NCBI GenBank assembly: GCA_028565635.1
Contig: JAOXYB010035162.1
Location: 1-13,953, forward strand
Origin: Phoronis ovalis
Lineage: Eukaryota > Phoronida > Phoronidae
Reading direction: 5' to 3'
DNA length: 13,953 nucleotides
The notes below the pieces were generated by a model. It worked only from the letters and a program-made list of their open reading frames with translations. It was not told the origin of the DNA and made no database searches. Numbering within the stretch: the stretch's first letter is position 1; every line of letters begins with the position of its first letter. The translations under genes were made by a program, and so were the position numbers. Below, one piece after another: positions 8,101 through 13,953 of the stretch.

Positions 8101-11009
8101 TGTTTTTGTGCCTAACATTAATTAAATTTCATATATCGGGAATTTACATGGTTTCTTCATAGTAAACACTTCACTTGTATTCAATACCTGTGAACTATTT
8201 TAATCTTTGCCCCGTTCTTGACCTTAAACTTAAAAATGAAAAAAAATAACTGGTTCGCTATCGAACATTTTGACGCAGTGTTTCCTTGTTTTTATGAAAA
8301 TTGTTCGTTTATGCTTTTTGATTGAAAATCAATGATTGTACAGCAATTTCCTTACAGATGCGAAAATACATAGTATATTAAATTTTCTTTATTTTGTATT
8401 CATATTTGCCATGTACGAGTGACCTATAATTGTGTAGCGTAATGGTCAGTAATTCATATTAGTAACGACATCATTTGTTGAATAATTAAACATGACTTCT
8501 ATATAAAGAGTATTTTTTCTAGTCGTTTCATACTAAAAATTATTTGAATATAACAATATCAGGCATAGCCACAAGAATTGTTAAAACGCGGGATATATTT
8601 TGCGAAGTTGACATGTTGAAAATATACGCCTGATATATTGCATCTACGGCTGACACCCAACGAGTTATTTCCCGATTTATTTTATTTTATATCAATTTTT
8701 TTTATTAAAAGTAAAGTAGCTTTTTGTAATGTCCGTCAAAATGACACTACTGACGGTAAATTGACAAGGTTAGAGTTAAATGTGTTATCAGAAATTGTAC
8801 GAGAAGCTACGGATAGTGGACATACATTTAGGTATTTTCTATCCGCAATGGTTTGCGTATCATTGTTAGGTCTTGGGGTTTAATTGCCATTGACCTCTGT
8901 AAAATATGCAAATGATATACGTAATAGGAAGATGATATTCTCAAGAATCTTATTCGCCCACTGCTTGCATTAACTCTTGCTGTGCATCGTATTTCCCGAG
9001 CCTATTTTGATTATTTTTGTACGGCTATTCCCATATTAAAAATCAATCATTAGAAATTTAATCTCTATAATTTAAAGTGGTGAAAATTTTAAATATTTGA
9101 AAAACTCGTAACCGAGAACTTTCAAGTCGACAAAAAAGAGCAATCGTTGATGTCAAACCGAATTTATATTTAAACATCGTATAAAAGTTCAAAAAACACA
9201 TTTAAAAAATCGCTATATGAAATACACGTTAATTTATATTTCTTTAACATCTTTTGGGAAAACACGTACTTCCCCCGTTAATTTTGATTACTTGTTGCAA
9301 TAAGTAGCTGATTTATAATAATTTTGACAGAGTAGCCAATGAAAACAAAATTAATATTCAAGGGCTTGAAGTAAGTTTTACTGAAAACGCCCACAAACTC
9401 GCAGTATTGACAGTAACAAAAAAGGGCAAAAATTAGTTGGGAATGGATTAAAACTATCGTCAGTGATAGATGGAAGTGCTAGAAACTCAGGCTGCAGCTA
9501 AACTCAGCTGTATAATTTTATAATTAATGACATCTTATTTATTCTTAACACTTAACGTATTTTATCCCTTGATTCACTTATGTAATATTTTTTCGCCAAT
9601 GATTGTTTAATGATATGTTATTTGCCACTGTGTGAAATTTCCGCTAGCACGGAGGTCTGCCGTGTAAAATTACTGCACGGTTAAGATTCTTTGCTGTAAA
9701 TCGATTTAACGGTAAATCCTTGTGTTGTTTTTTAAATGTATTAGGTGTATATTTCATAAGTCGTGCTGCAGAGAAATACAACAATAACCTATTATGGGAC
9801 TGTGATCTACTACGACAATTACCCCGGGCAATCACATCCCCTGTTATATTTCTCCCACCATATTATTGCTAGTTTCCTAATTAAATTTAAAATTATTAAG
9901 AAATAATGGACCTACGTGTACTTCTATTTTTTCTGTCACATTTTTTTAATTTTCATTATTAAATATTTCCCGCCAACCCTTTTAAATTGCTATAATCTTT
10001 TAGCTCGATTTCAAGCTTCCCTGATTTGACCTTGACAACAGTTTTATTCCTTACTATATGGTGTAAGATATTCATTGCGGAGATATAAGGGGCATACTTT
10101 ATTAATGTTAAGTGTAAAGAGGTCAAACCACTGATAGGACAAAACTAGTTGTGTAAAAATTGTTCAAAACATTTACTTTTGACATTTTTGTGGTTGACTC
10201 TTTTGTGTTTCATATTACATGCCAAATCCTCTGTATTGGAGTGCCGCCTAGTGACAACTGTGCGTAACAAACGCATAACAACAAATGACTAACCAAAGCT
10301 ACACAAAATTTGTTGTGAATTTTATTGCAGAGTGTAATACAGATGACCGGTTTTCGTAGTCTCTGTGAAAATGAAGAAGTGGAATTTGAGTGCAAAACCT
10401 CTGAAAAGGGACAGGGAATGATGGAGGCAACTCTCGTTTGCTCTGTTGGTGGCGGGGACTGTAAAGGGAGTGATAGGCATCCCATGTCAAGAAGAAAATT
10501 CAGGCGCATTCGGTACTGAGTTTTTTAACTGCATTTTATTTGTTTTCGTTTGACAACTTTCGTACTGTCAGTACTGCTTAAAAATTAATCAACATGAATA
10601 CTAAAACTTTAAAAATAAATTATGCAAGAAAAAATCTCTAAAATGGAGCAGAATCTAGCGGGAGAAAGGATATAGTTCTATATCTAAAATGCTTCTGTTG
10701 GTAATGACTTCACATGGGCCTTACCAATAATCCCGTTTGGTGCCGAGTGGTCTATAATGAGCCCAACATGGTGCGCCACTGTGAACTGTGAATTATCATA
10801 TATACAGAAAATCGTGTTTCAGGTGTTACAACTGTGGAGAATTTGGTAACCACGTGGCAGTAAAGTGTCCTCATGGTCCACAGAAAAAGATGTGTTATCA
10901 CTGTAAGTCTGAAGAGCACTTAATAGCGGACTGTCCTCAAAGACCAAAAAAGGAAGCCAAAGAGACCTCAGGGAACGCTACAGAAAATGGTGCTTCAATA
11001 AAAACATAA
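2079..11009 (+). CDS. lin-28: Lin-28 homologue, RNA-binding heterochronic regulator (4 coding exons)
   Basis: Join 2079-2103, 7094-7200, 10331-10512 and 10823-11009: 501 nt, 166 residues plus stop. All three junctions keep frame with GT-AG introns. The cold-shock domain spans residues about 17-83: RNP1 is KGYGFIT (26-32) and RNP2 is VFVHQ (40-44). Aromatic and histidine residues W21, F30, F41, H43 and F52 fall where human LIN28A has its RNA-stacking residues (from memory). A basic linker (97-105, RRKFRRIR) could act as a nuclear or nucleolar signal. Two zinc knuckles follow: C106, C109, H115, C120 and C129, C132, H137, C142. A polar tail of 24 residues ends the protein. The combination of one cold-shock domain and paired CCHC knuckles is unique to Lin-28. 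Family knowledge: Lin-28 binds the let-7 precursor loop and GGAG motif, blocks let-7 maturation, and also binds mRNAs. The protein is slightly shorter than LIN28A because of a shorter N-terminus and loop. No frameshift or missing key residue is seen. Confidence 0.95.
2980..3030 (+). repeat. 20-bp tandem repeat, about 2.5 copies
   Basis: GTTGCAATCGAAACATCCTC (2980-2999) is followed directly by GTTGCAATCAAAATATTCTC (3000-3019) and a partial third copy beginning GCTGCGGTCATCAA. Confidence 0.6.
3217..3229 (-). promoter_or_regulatory. DR1-type nuclear-receptor motif
   Basis: On the minus strand this reads AGTTCA-A-AGGTCA, a one-base-spaced direct repeat. A further TGACCT lies near 3177. Confidence 0.3.
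3470..3960 (+). promoter_or_regulatory. Promoter-like CpG-richer patch in intron 1
   Basis: Two inverted CCAAT boxes (ATTGG at 3479-3483 and 3538-3542) flank a perfect E-box CACGTG (3532-3537). Downstream are YY1-like AAGATGGC (3866-3873) and about twenty CpG dinucleotides over 400 bp, many more than in flanking intron. This resembles an internal promoter or enhancer. The reverse strand is open for 118 codons here (3563-3919), but that protein resembles nothing I know. Confidence 0.4.
3839..3923 (+). CDS. Candidate alternative lin-28 first exon (speculative)
   Basis: Reading from ATG 3839 (in-frame TAG just upstream at 3833), with further in-frame ATGs at 3860 (G at -3 and +4) and 3869, the frame reaches A|GTAATG at 3923/3924. 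That is phase 1, the phase needed to join exon 2. The joint codon would be Ser, followed by residue 10 onward of Lin-28. The donor hexamer GTAATG is the one used by exon 2, but the exon end (GCA) is weak. Without splicing the frame ends at TAG 3947-3949. A phase fit happens by chance one time in three. Confidence 0.2.
4681..4740 (+). repeat. Inverted-repeat element with AGGTCA-type half-sites
   Basis: ATTTCAG (4681-4687) and CTGAAAT (4734-4740) bracket a 60-bp block. Inside are the hairpin GGTCAGT-CTGA-ACTGACC (4687-4704) and TGACC-ACGAA-GGTCA (4710-4724). It could be receptor sites or a tiny terminal-inverted-repeat relic. Confidence 0.4.
5224..5303 (+). promoter_or_regulatory. Nuclear-receptor half-site cluster
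   Basis: TGACC-AGGTCA (5224-5234), AGGTCA (5252-5257) and TCAAGGTCA (5295-5303) fall within 80 bp. The last is the extended monomer site of FTZ-F1/ERR-type receptors. The same nonamer occurs on the minus strand at 10027-10035. Confidence 0.35.
7094..7200 (+). CDS. lin-28: lin-28 coding exon 2 (first half of cold-shock domain)
   Basis: The acceptor is a T-rich tract ending in TTTTTCAG (to 7093) and the donor is CAG|GTAATG at 7201. The exon completes the split glycine codon, then encodes residues 10-44: a short Ser/Arg leader, the first strands with W21 and F22, RNP1 (KGYGFIT) and RNP2 (VFVHQ). The segment between RNP1 and RNP2 is about seven residues shorter than in vertebrate LIN28. It ends in phase 0 right after VFVHQ, so intron 2 divides the cold-shock domain. 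Confidence 0.94.
7201..10330 (+). other. lin-28 intron 2 (3,130 bp)
   Basis: This is a phase 0 GT-AG intron interrupting the cold-shock domain between VFVHQ and SVIQ. I believe vertebrate LIN28 genes are split at the same point, which would make the position ancestral. Contents are an imperfect 70-76-bp tandem repeat at 7774-7985 and a TCAAGGTCA-type site on the minus strand at 10027-10035. The rest (about 8000-10000) shows no gene or clear repeat. Confidence 0.9.
7774..7985 (+). repeat. Imperfect tandem repeat, about 70-76 bp, three copies
   Basis: The anchor GTAAATA/GTAAAT recurs at 7791, 7861 and 7935, and GTTCACT recurs at 7774, 7844 and 7920. Each unit contains TTTGTAATAACYGTA-like, ATAATAAAA-like and AGAGCAATGTTCACT segments. 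It lies inside intron 2. The reverse-strand open frame here is a by-product of the repeat. Confidence 0.75.
10331..10512 (+). CDS. lin-28: lin-28 coding exon 3 (second half of cold-shock domain and basic linker)
   Basis: The acceptor is TTTTATTGCAG, ending at 10330. The exon encodes residues 45-104 plus two bases of R105. It begins [11 protein letters not shown], the strongly conserved Lin-28 segment, continues through an acidic EENEEVEFE-like strand region (E57-E64), and ends in the basic SRRKFRRI linker. The donor is CG|GTACTG, which is poor (no G at +5) but is the only site that joins in frame to the conserved Arg-CYNC start of the first knuckle. Without splicing, translation adds Tyr and stops at TGA 10517-10519. 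Confidence 0.93.
10513..10822 (+). other. lin-28 intron 3 (310 bp, weak donor, retention possible)
   Basis: This is a phase 2 intron. The donor GTACTG departs from consensus at +4 to +6, and GTACTG recurs at 10563 and 10571. An in-frame TGA lies five bases into the intron and an AATAAA hexamer lies at 10614-10619, so retention or intronic polyadenylation would give a 106-residue protein without zinc knuckles. Confidence 0.88.
10823..11009 (+). CDS. lin-28: lin-28 coding exon 4 (two zinc knuckles, tail, stop)
   Basis: The acceptor is GTGTTTCAG, ending at 10822; the first base completes R105. Residues 106-166 follow. The second knuckle has canonical C-X2-C-X4-H-X4-C spacing; the first has one extra residue before its histidine. 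The eight-residue linker between knuckles keeps the vertebrate length and the GPQKK core. The tail is Lys/Glu/Ser/Asn-rich and ends at TAA 11007-11009. The last codons also contain a miR-125 seed match and an AATAAA hexamer. Confidence 0.96.
10967..10974 (+). promoter_or_regulatory. lin-4/miR-125 seed match (8-mer) in coding sequence
   Basis: CTCAGGGA is the perfect 8-mer target of the miR-125/lin-4 seed (miRNA begins UCCCUGAG). It lies in codons T153-S154-G155-N156 of the poorly constrained tail. lin-28 is a classical lin-4/miR-125 target, although known sites are in the 3' UTR. Confidence 0.5.
10997..11002 (+). terminator. Candidate proximal poly(A) signal within the last codons
   Basis: AATAAA overlaps codons TCA-ATA-AAA just before the stop and is followed at 11016-11030 by a GT-rich stretch (ATGTGTCTACCTTGT). 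Cleavage 10-30 nt downstream would give an mRNA with almost no 3' UTR. Usage is inference. Confidence 0.3.
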
Positions 11010-11021
11010 CGAGAAATGTGT

Positions 11022-11027
11022 CTACCT
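11022..11027 (+). promoter_or_regulatory. Partial let-7 seed match
   Basis: CTACCT pairs with let-7 nt 3-8, with a possible G-U pair at nt 2 (next base T). The same CTACCTT recurs at 12077-12083. Each is weak alone; they gain interest only because Lin-28 and let-7 repress each other in animals. Confidence 0.2.
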
Positions 11028-11038
11028 TGTCAACTTAT

Positions 11039-11045
11039 CTCAGGG
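11039..11045 (+). promoter_or_regulatory. miR-125/lin-4 seed match (7-mer-m8) in 3' UTR
   Basis: CTCAGGG lies 30 nt after the stop, and one further upstream base (T11038) also pairs, giving matches to miRNA nt 2-9. An offset 6-mer (CTCAGG) recurs at 11482-11487. Confidence 0.5.
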
Positions 11046-11820
11046 TTATATAAGTTTTTTTTATATTTGTTATGATCATGACCGTAGTTGATTTATGTAT
11101 TTAAAAGTTTTACGTCACTAATCACGAAAACCTGCAAAAATCGCGCAGCCGTAAACCCGAGCATCCTTGCTTGATAAGGGTGGAACATGGGTGACTGGGT
11201 TAAGATTTGGCAGTTGATTATTTATATAACTGAACCGTTAGTTAAACGTTTACGATTTGGACACTTATTTTTTCTGATTTACTGATCATTTGCCTAGTTT
11301 AGCCAGTAAGCTGTTTAAAGTATTCAAGTACTTCTTGGAAATGTGGTACTCTTTAAACGACAAAGTCTAGTCTGAAACAGAATTGCTGATTCCATTTCTG
11401 TATATTTTATTTTGGCAGTCAAAGATATAACATTTTATAATATTTATTTGCTATAATTGTTTTATATCTCTTATAACTTAACTCAGGAGAAATCGGAACG
11501 TATCTTAGTTAACAGTATTTCTTCTTAAGTAACCTCCAAATTTTATCATATTTTATCATTTTATGCAGTATTTACCCCAAAAAGGTACATATTTTTAAGG
11601 TATGTGCATAAAATATCCTTTTTTGAGAATATTGCAGAGTCGCGTATTTTATTTAAAGACTCGCTTTCAATAAGCTGGACGCACCTGTTGCAATGTTAAT
11701 CACAAATTGCTAGTCCCAAACAGTTATTTAACAATATGAATATTCGACGAGAGTAGCGAGCGATTCATATCTCGGTCTTTCTTCTGTAACACAGTTTTTA
11801 AGTTCTCAATCGTACCGCTT

Positions 11821-11943
11821 CGGATCGAGTATTTCAATCTTGAATTCTCATAGTTTACTGTGACATGTCACTCATGTATCGAAGGCAATCTAGTAAATTC
11901 AAGCCATTAGCAAAGAAAATCCGATATATGCATACTCGACCCG
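11821..11943 (+). repeat. Nested inverted repeats in 3' UTR
   Basis: Three symmetric pairs nest around one centre. The outer arms are CGGATCGAGTAT (11821-11832) and ATACTCGACCCG (11932-11943), with one mismatch. The middle arms are CTTGAATT (11839-11846) and AATTCAAG (11896-11903). The centre holds the perfect 12-bp palindrome GTGACATGTCAC (11860-11871). As RNA this could form a branched hairpin. The segment is richer in CpG than its surroundings. Confidence 0.4.
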
Positions 11944-12162
11944 ACCCGATCAACGCGCTACAGTTGGTTGACGGACTTAATAGATCGAGATATGATGCAA
12001 CGCTGGTTGCTCTTGATAATTAGTGTAAAATTTGTATTTGAATCGTGATTGGTATGATTTCATTTGTCAAAGCAGGCTACCTTTCCCTCGATGAGGGCCT
12101 ATATTTATAATATGGTTGTTTGTTGTCTGTGTTTTGTAACTTTCATTTGGTGAATAATTCAC

Positions 12163-12170
12163 TGTAAATA
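12163..12170 (+). promoter_or_regulatory. Pumilio response element, UGUAAAUA
   Basis: This is a perfect match to the UGUANAUA Pumilio consensus, about 75 nt before the distal poly(A) signal, a common location for functional sites. An 8-mer in an AT-rich UTR can occur by chance. Confidence 0.35.
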
Positions 12171-12244
12171 CCTTATGAAAGTTTGAAGAGTATACGATAA
12201 GAATATATTTTTGAAACAGCCAATAGTTGTAGTAGAATGCATAA

Positions 12245-12250
12245 AATAAA
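12245..12250 (+). terminator. Probable distal poly(A) signal, AATAAA
   Basis: The canonical hexamer is followed by a GT-rich downstream tract (12268-12282, TTTTGTTTTG-like). This places cleavage near 12260-12268. Further AATAAA copies at 12568 and 12993 could serve longer forms. Confidence 0.6.
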
Positions 12251-12503
12251 AATATATTTATAGTACAGTTTTGTTTTGTTTCTCATTTCTAATACTTAAC
12301 AGAATATTTGGACACTCCCCAACTACTGTTTTTCGAATACTGCAAACGAATACTGTGCACTTTCGAGAGTGACTTACTGTTATATGTGATAAAAAATCTA
12401 GGATATGCAGTCAACTGTCAAGAGGAGAGGTTTACGTTTTGCCTTTAACCGTAAATGGGCGGATTTTGTCGATAGTGAATAGTGAAAAAGTTGAAATTAA
12501 CTG

Positions 12504-12573
12504 GTGAATCGTGAATGACTTCTTCCACGTGAATCGTGAATGACTGAGATTTCAGGCCTGAATAGTGAATAAA
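12504..12573 (+). repeat. GTGAAT-rich repeat patch
   Basis: GTGAATCGTGAATGACT occurs at 12504-12520 and 12529-12545, with further AGTGAATA copies on both sides. A second patch of GGTGAAT motifs lies at 13449-13525. Both lie downstream of the gene and may be fragments of one dispersed element. Confidence 0.55.
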
Positions 12574-13095
12574 ATATATATGCACGAAAAAAAATAGTTG
12601 ATAAAATATTTTACCTTCACTTCCTTTATAAATCTAGCTGTTATTAAGACTATCGGCATTAAGAAAAAAAAAAGTTCATGGTTTAGCATTTGGAAGTTGG
12701 CAAGTTTACACACGAATTAAGGAAAGTTCAGGAAGTATATAATCATTTTACAGTCATTACATTGTTTTAAAAATATATATAGTTGTGAGACATGCATGCA
12801 ACAGATCCATTGGATAGATGTTATTTTTTAGTTTTATGTATGCATTCATAAATACAGTTATTTTGCAAGTCTTCAACTGTTCTACTTAAATTACAAAGGA
12901 ACATATCGCCCGGGTACATCGCAAATGTTTATACAAGACATCAAAAAGTCGCTGGGTTTTAGAATAAACAAACTTATCTCATAATTTAGTCAATAAATAC
13001 TACATAACTTTCGTCTAAAAACACCTTGTAAATGTCAGAAAGGAGTTGTAACCTAGACTGGACTCAATCTGAATAATGAAGTTTGCATCACTGAA

Positions 13096-13157
13096 TATTT
13101 TTTTTACTCAAATTGCCTAAAGTGATTATTTTTTTTACTCAGTTTGTCTAAAGTGAT
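13096..13157 (+). repeat. 31-bp tandem duplication
   Basis: Two adjacent 31-bp units (13096-13126 and 13127-13157) each begin TATTTTTTTTACTCA and end CTAAAGTGAT, differing at only a few bases. This indicates a recent duplication. Confidence 0.75.
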
Positions 13158-13334
13158 GATAAATTATAGTTTTTCAACTGTGTAACTTATATTTAGTCAT
13201 ATTTAAATGTTGATAGTTTGATACCATTAGGAAAGGCCCCAAAACCCCAATTTTATATATTTTTATTTTCAGTACTAATAATGATCAATTTATTGATAGT
13301 ACTGTTATAAATGACGAAATATGGGAAAAATTGC

Positions 13335-13398
13335 CAACTAGCAATATATTAAATCCTTATATAATTAGTCCCTCCTCAGCCTGTGGACAGGCTAGTTG
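13335..13398 (+). repeat. Short inverted repeats, unassigned
   Basis: CAACTAGC (13335-13342) pairs with GCTAGTTG (13391-13398). Within the latter region AGCCTGT-GG-ACAGGCT (13378-13393) forms a tight palindrome. Confidence 0.35.
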
Positions 13399-13620
13399 TA
13401 AGCATATTGTGAGTTAATACATTGTTGCGAAATGTTCTTGAAAACTGTGGTGAATAACGCTGTTTACTTGTGAATGTGATTAAGAAACTGCTGGTGAATT
13501 TATTTATGTTGAAGTGGTGAATGGTGATCTACGGGAGTACACACTCCCCTCGGGAAAAGATAGCAGTATGACGTGAAAAACGCCCAGCACTAATTCAAAT
13601 AGTGGCAAACTTATGCCACA

Positions 13621-13953
13621 ATATACTTTCTGGAACATCATATTTCCGGCTTTAACATTTTGTTATAAGCCGCTTCTTCTATACCATTTGCTGGAAATTT
13701 TTGCCATGCTATTGGGATACAAGTAGAGGATGAATAATCCAAAATTTTTATCCTTTCGAATATCGCTGACTGGTGGCCACATTTATTCCACGATAAACTG
13801 TTCATTTGTCATAAGCATCTTCTCCTACACCACTTGCAGGAACTTCGTGAAACTTGGCATACTAATGAGATTACTAATAAAACAAGAGGTCTGCAGGTGC
13901 AGACAGATGCCCATCATATGATGTAGTTTCTTTAGTTGTAAAGCCATCTATGT
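13621..13953 (+). repeat. Dispersed-repeat-like sequence, two diverged copies about 146 bp apart
   Basis: ATAAGCCGCTTCTTCTATACC (13665 on) and ATAAGCATCTTCTCCTACACC (13811 on) head related blocks. Each continues with CCAYTTGC-GGAA and a TTGGCAT-like end. The following AAACAAGAGGTCTGCAGG segment (near 13880) resembles the ACAAGAG-type ends I associate with abundant bivalve repeats; this is recollection, not a search. The 63-codon open frame at 13730-13921 is not a convincing gene. The element runs off the window end. Confidence 0.45.

Larger units (their letters stand above)
11010..12266 (+). other. Probable lin-28 3' UTR
   Basis: The region runs from the stop to the probable cleavage zone after AATAAA at 12245. 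I saw no other AATAAA in it. It contains a miR-125 7-mer (11039), an offset 6-mer (11482), two partial let-7 matches (11022, 12077), a UAUUUAUUU AU-rich stretch near 11442, a near-Pumilio UGUAUAUU (11399), a consensus Pumilio element (12163) and a CpG-richer segment with nested inverted repeats (11821-11943). The 3' boundary is inferred. Confidence 0.65.
12267..13620 (+). other. Gene-free downstream region
   Basis: This is AT-rich sequence beyond the probable lin-28 poly(A) site. Apart from the listed tandem and inverted repeats, nothing resembles a gene on either strand. Confidence 0.55.

Noticed and set aside
8638-8883. 81-codon open frame in intron 2, with a hydrophobic C-terminus
   Set aside because: No family resemblance, no plausible splice sites joining it to lin-28 in phase, and poly-T-derived residues at the start.
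10210-10509. Reverse-strand open frames of 99 and 63 codons over exon 3
   Set aside because: They are antisense shadows of a clearly conserved lin-28 exon.
1-13953. Possible let-7 or other microRNA hairpin, or tRNA genes
   Set aside because: I found no GAGGTAG-type mature let-7 string and no tRNA B-box with a matching A-box. The short hairpins seen are too small for precursors.

Overview
The window is AT-rich animal nuclear DNA. It holds one recognisable protein-coding gene, a lin-28 homologue on the + strand, split into four coding exons between 2079 and 11009. Spliced (2079-2103, 7094-7200, 10331-10512, 10823-11009) they give 501 nt, a 166-residue protein plus stop. The protein has the defining Lin-28 architecture: one cold-shock domain, a basic linker and two CCHC zinc knuckles. 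The short cold-shock loop and the knuckle sequences look like protostome Lin-28 rather than vertebrate LIN28A/B. That, together with noncoding repeats of a style I associate with bivalves, suggests a lophotrochozoan, most likely a mollusc. The phylum is inference; the gene identity is secure.

Layout: 1-1500 is gene-free and holds a nuclear-receptor-half-site cluster and a degenerate tandem repeat. About 1540-2078 is the likely promoter and 5' UTR. Exon 1 (eight codons plus one base) is followed by a 4,990-bp intron containing a CpG-richer, promoter-like patch at 3470-3960 with a possible alternative first exon. Exon 2 carries the first half of the cold-shock domain. Intron 2 (3,130 bp) contains a 70-76-bp tandem repeat. 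Exon 3 carries the rest of the cold-shock domain and the basic linker. Intron 3 is short (310 bp) with a weak donor. Exon 4 carries both zinc knuckles and the stop. A 3' UTR of about 1.25 kb probably ends near 12266 after AATAAA at 12245. From there to 13953 I see only repeats and unassigned AT-rich sequence.

Regulation is the interesting part. An 8-mer match to the lin-4/miR-125 seed lies inside the last codons, a 7-mer match lies 30 nt after the stop, and a weaker match lies further down, consistent with the known heterochronic control of lin-28. A poly(A) signal overlaps the final codons, an intronic AATAAA follows the weak intron 3 donor, and read-through of that donor meets a stop within two codons. 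The sequence therefore allows a cold-shock-domain-only isoform and an mRNA with almost no 3' UTR. I found no new multi-gene system, RNA gene or intact transposon.
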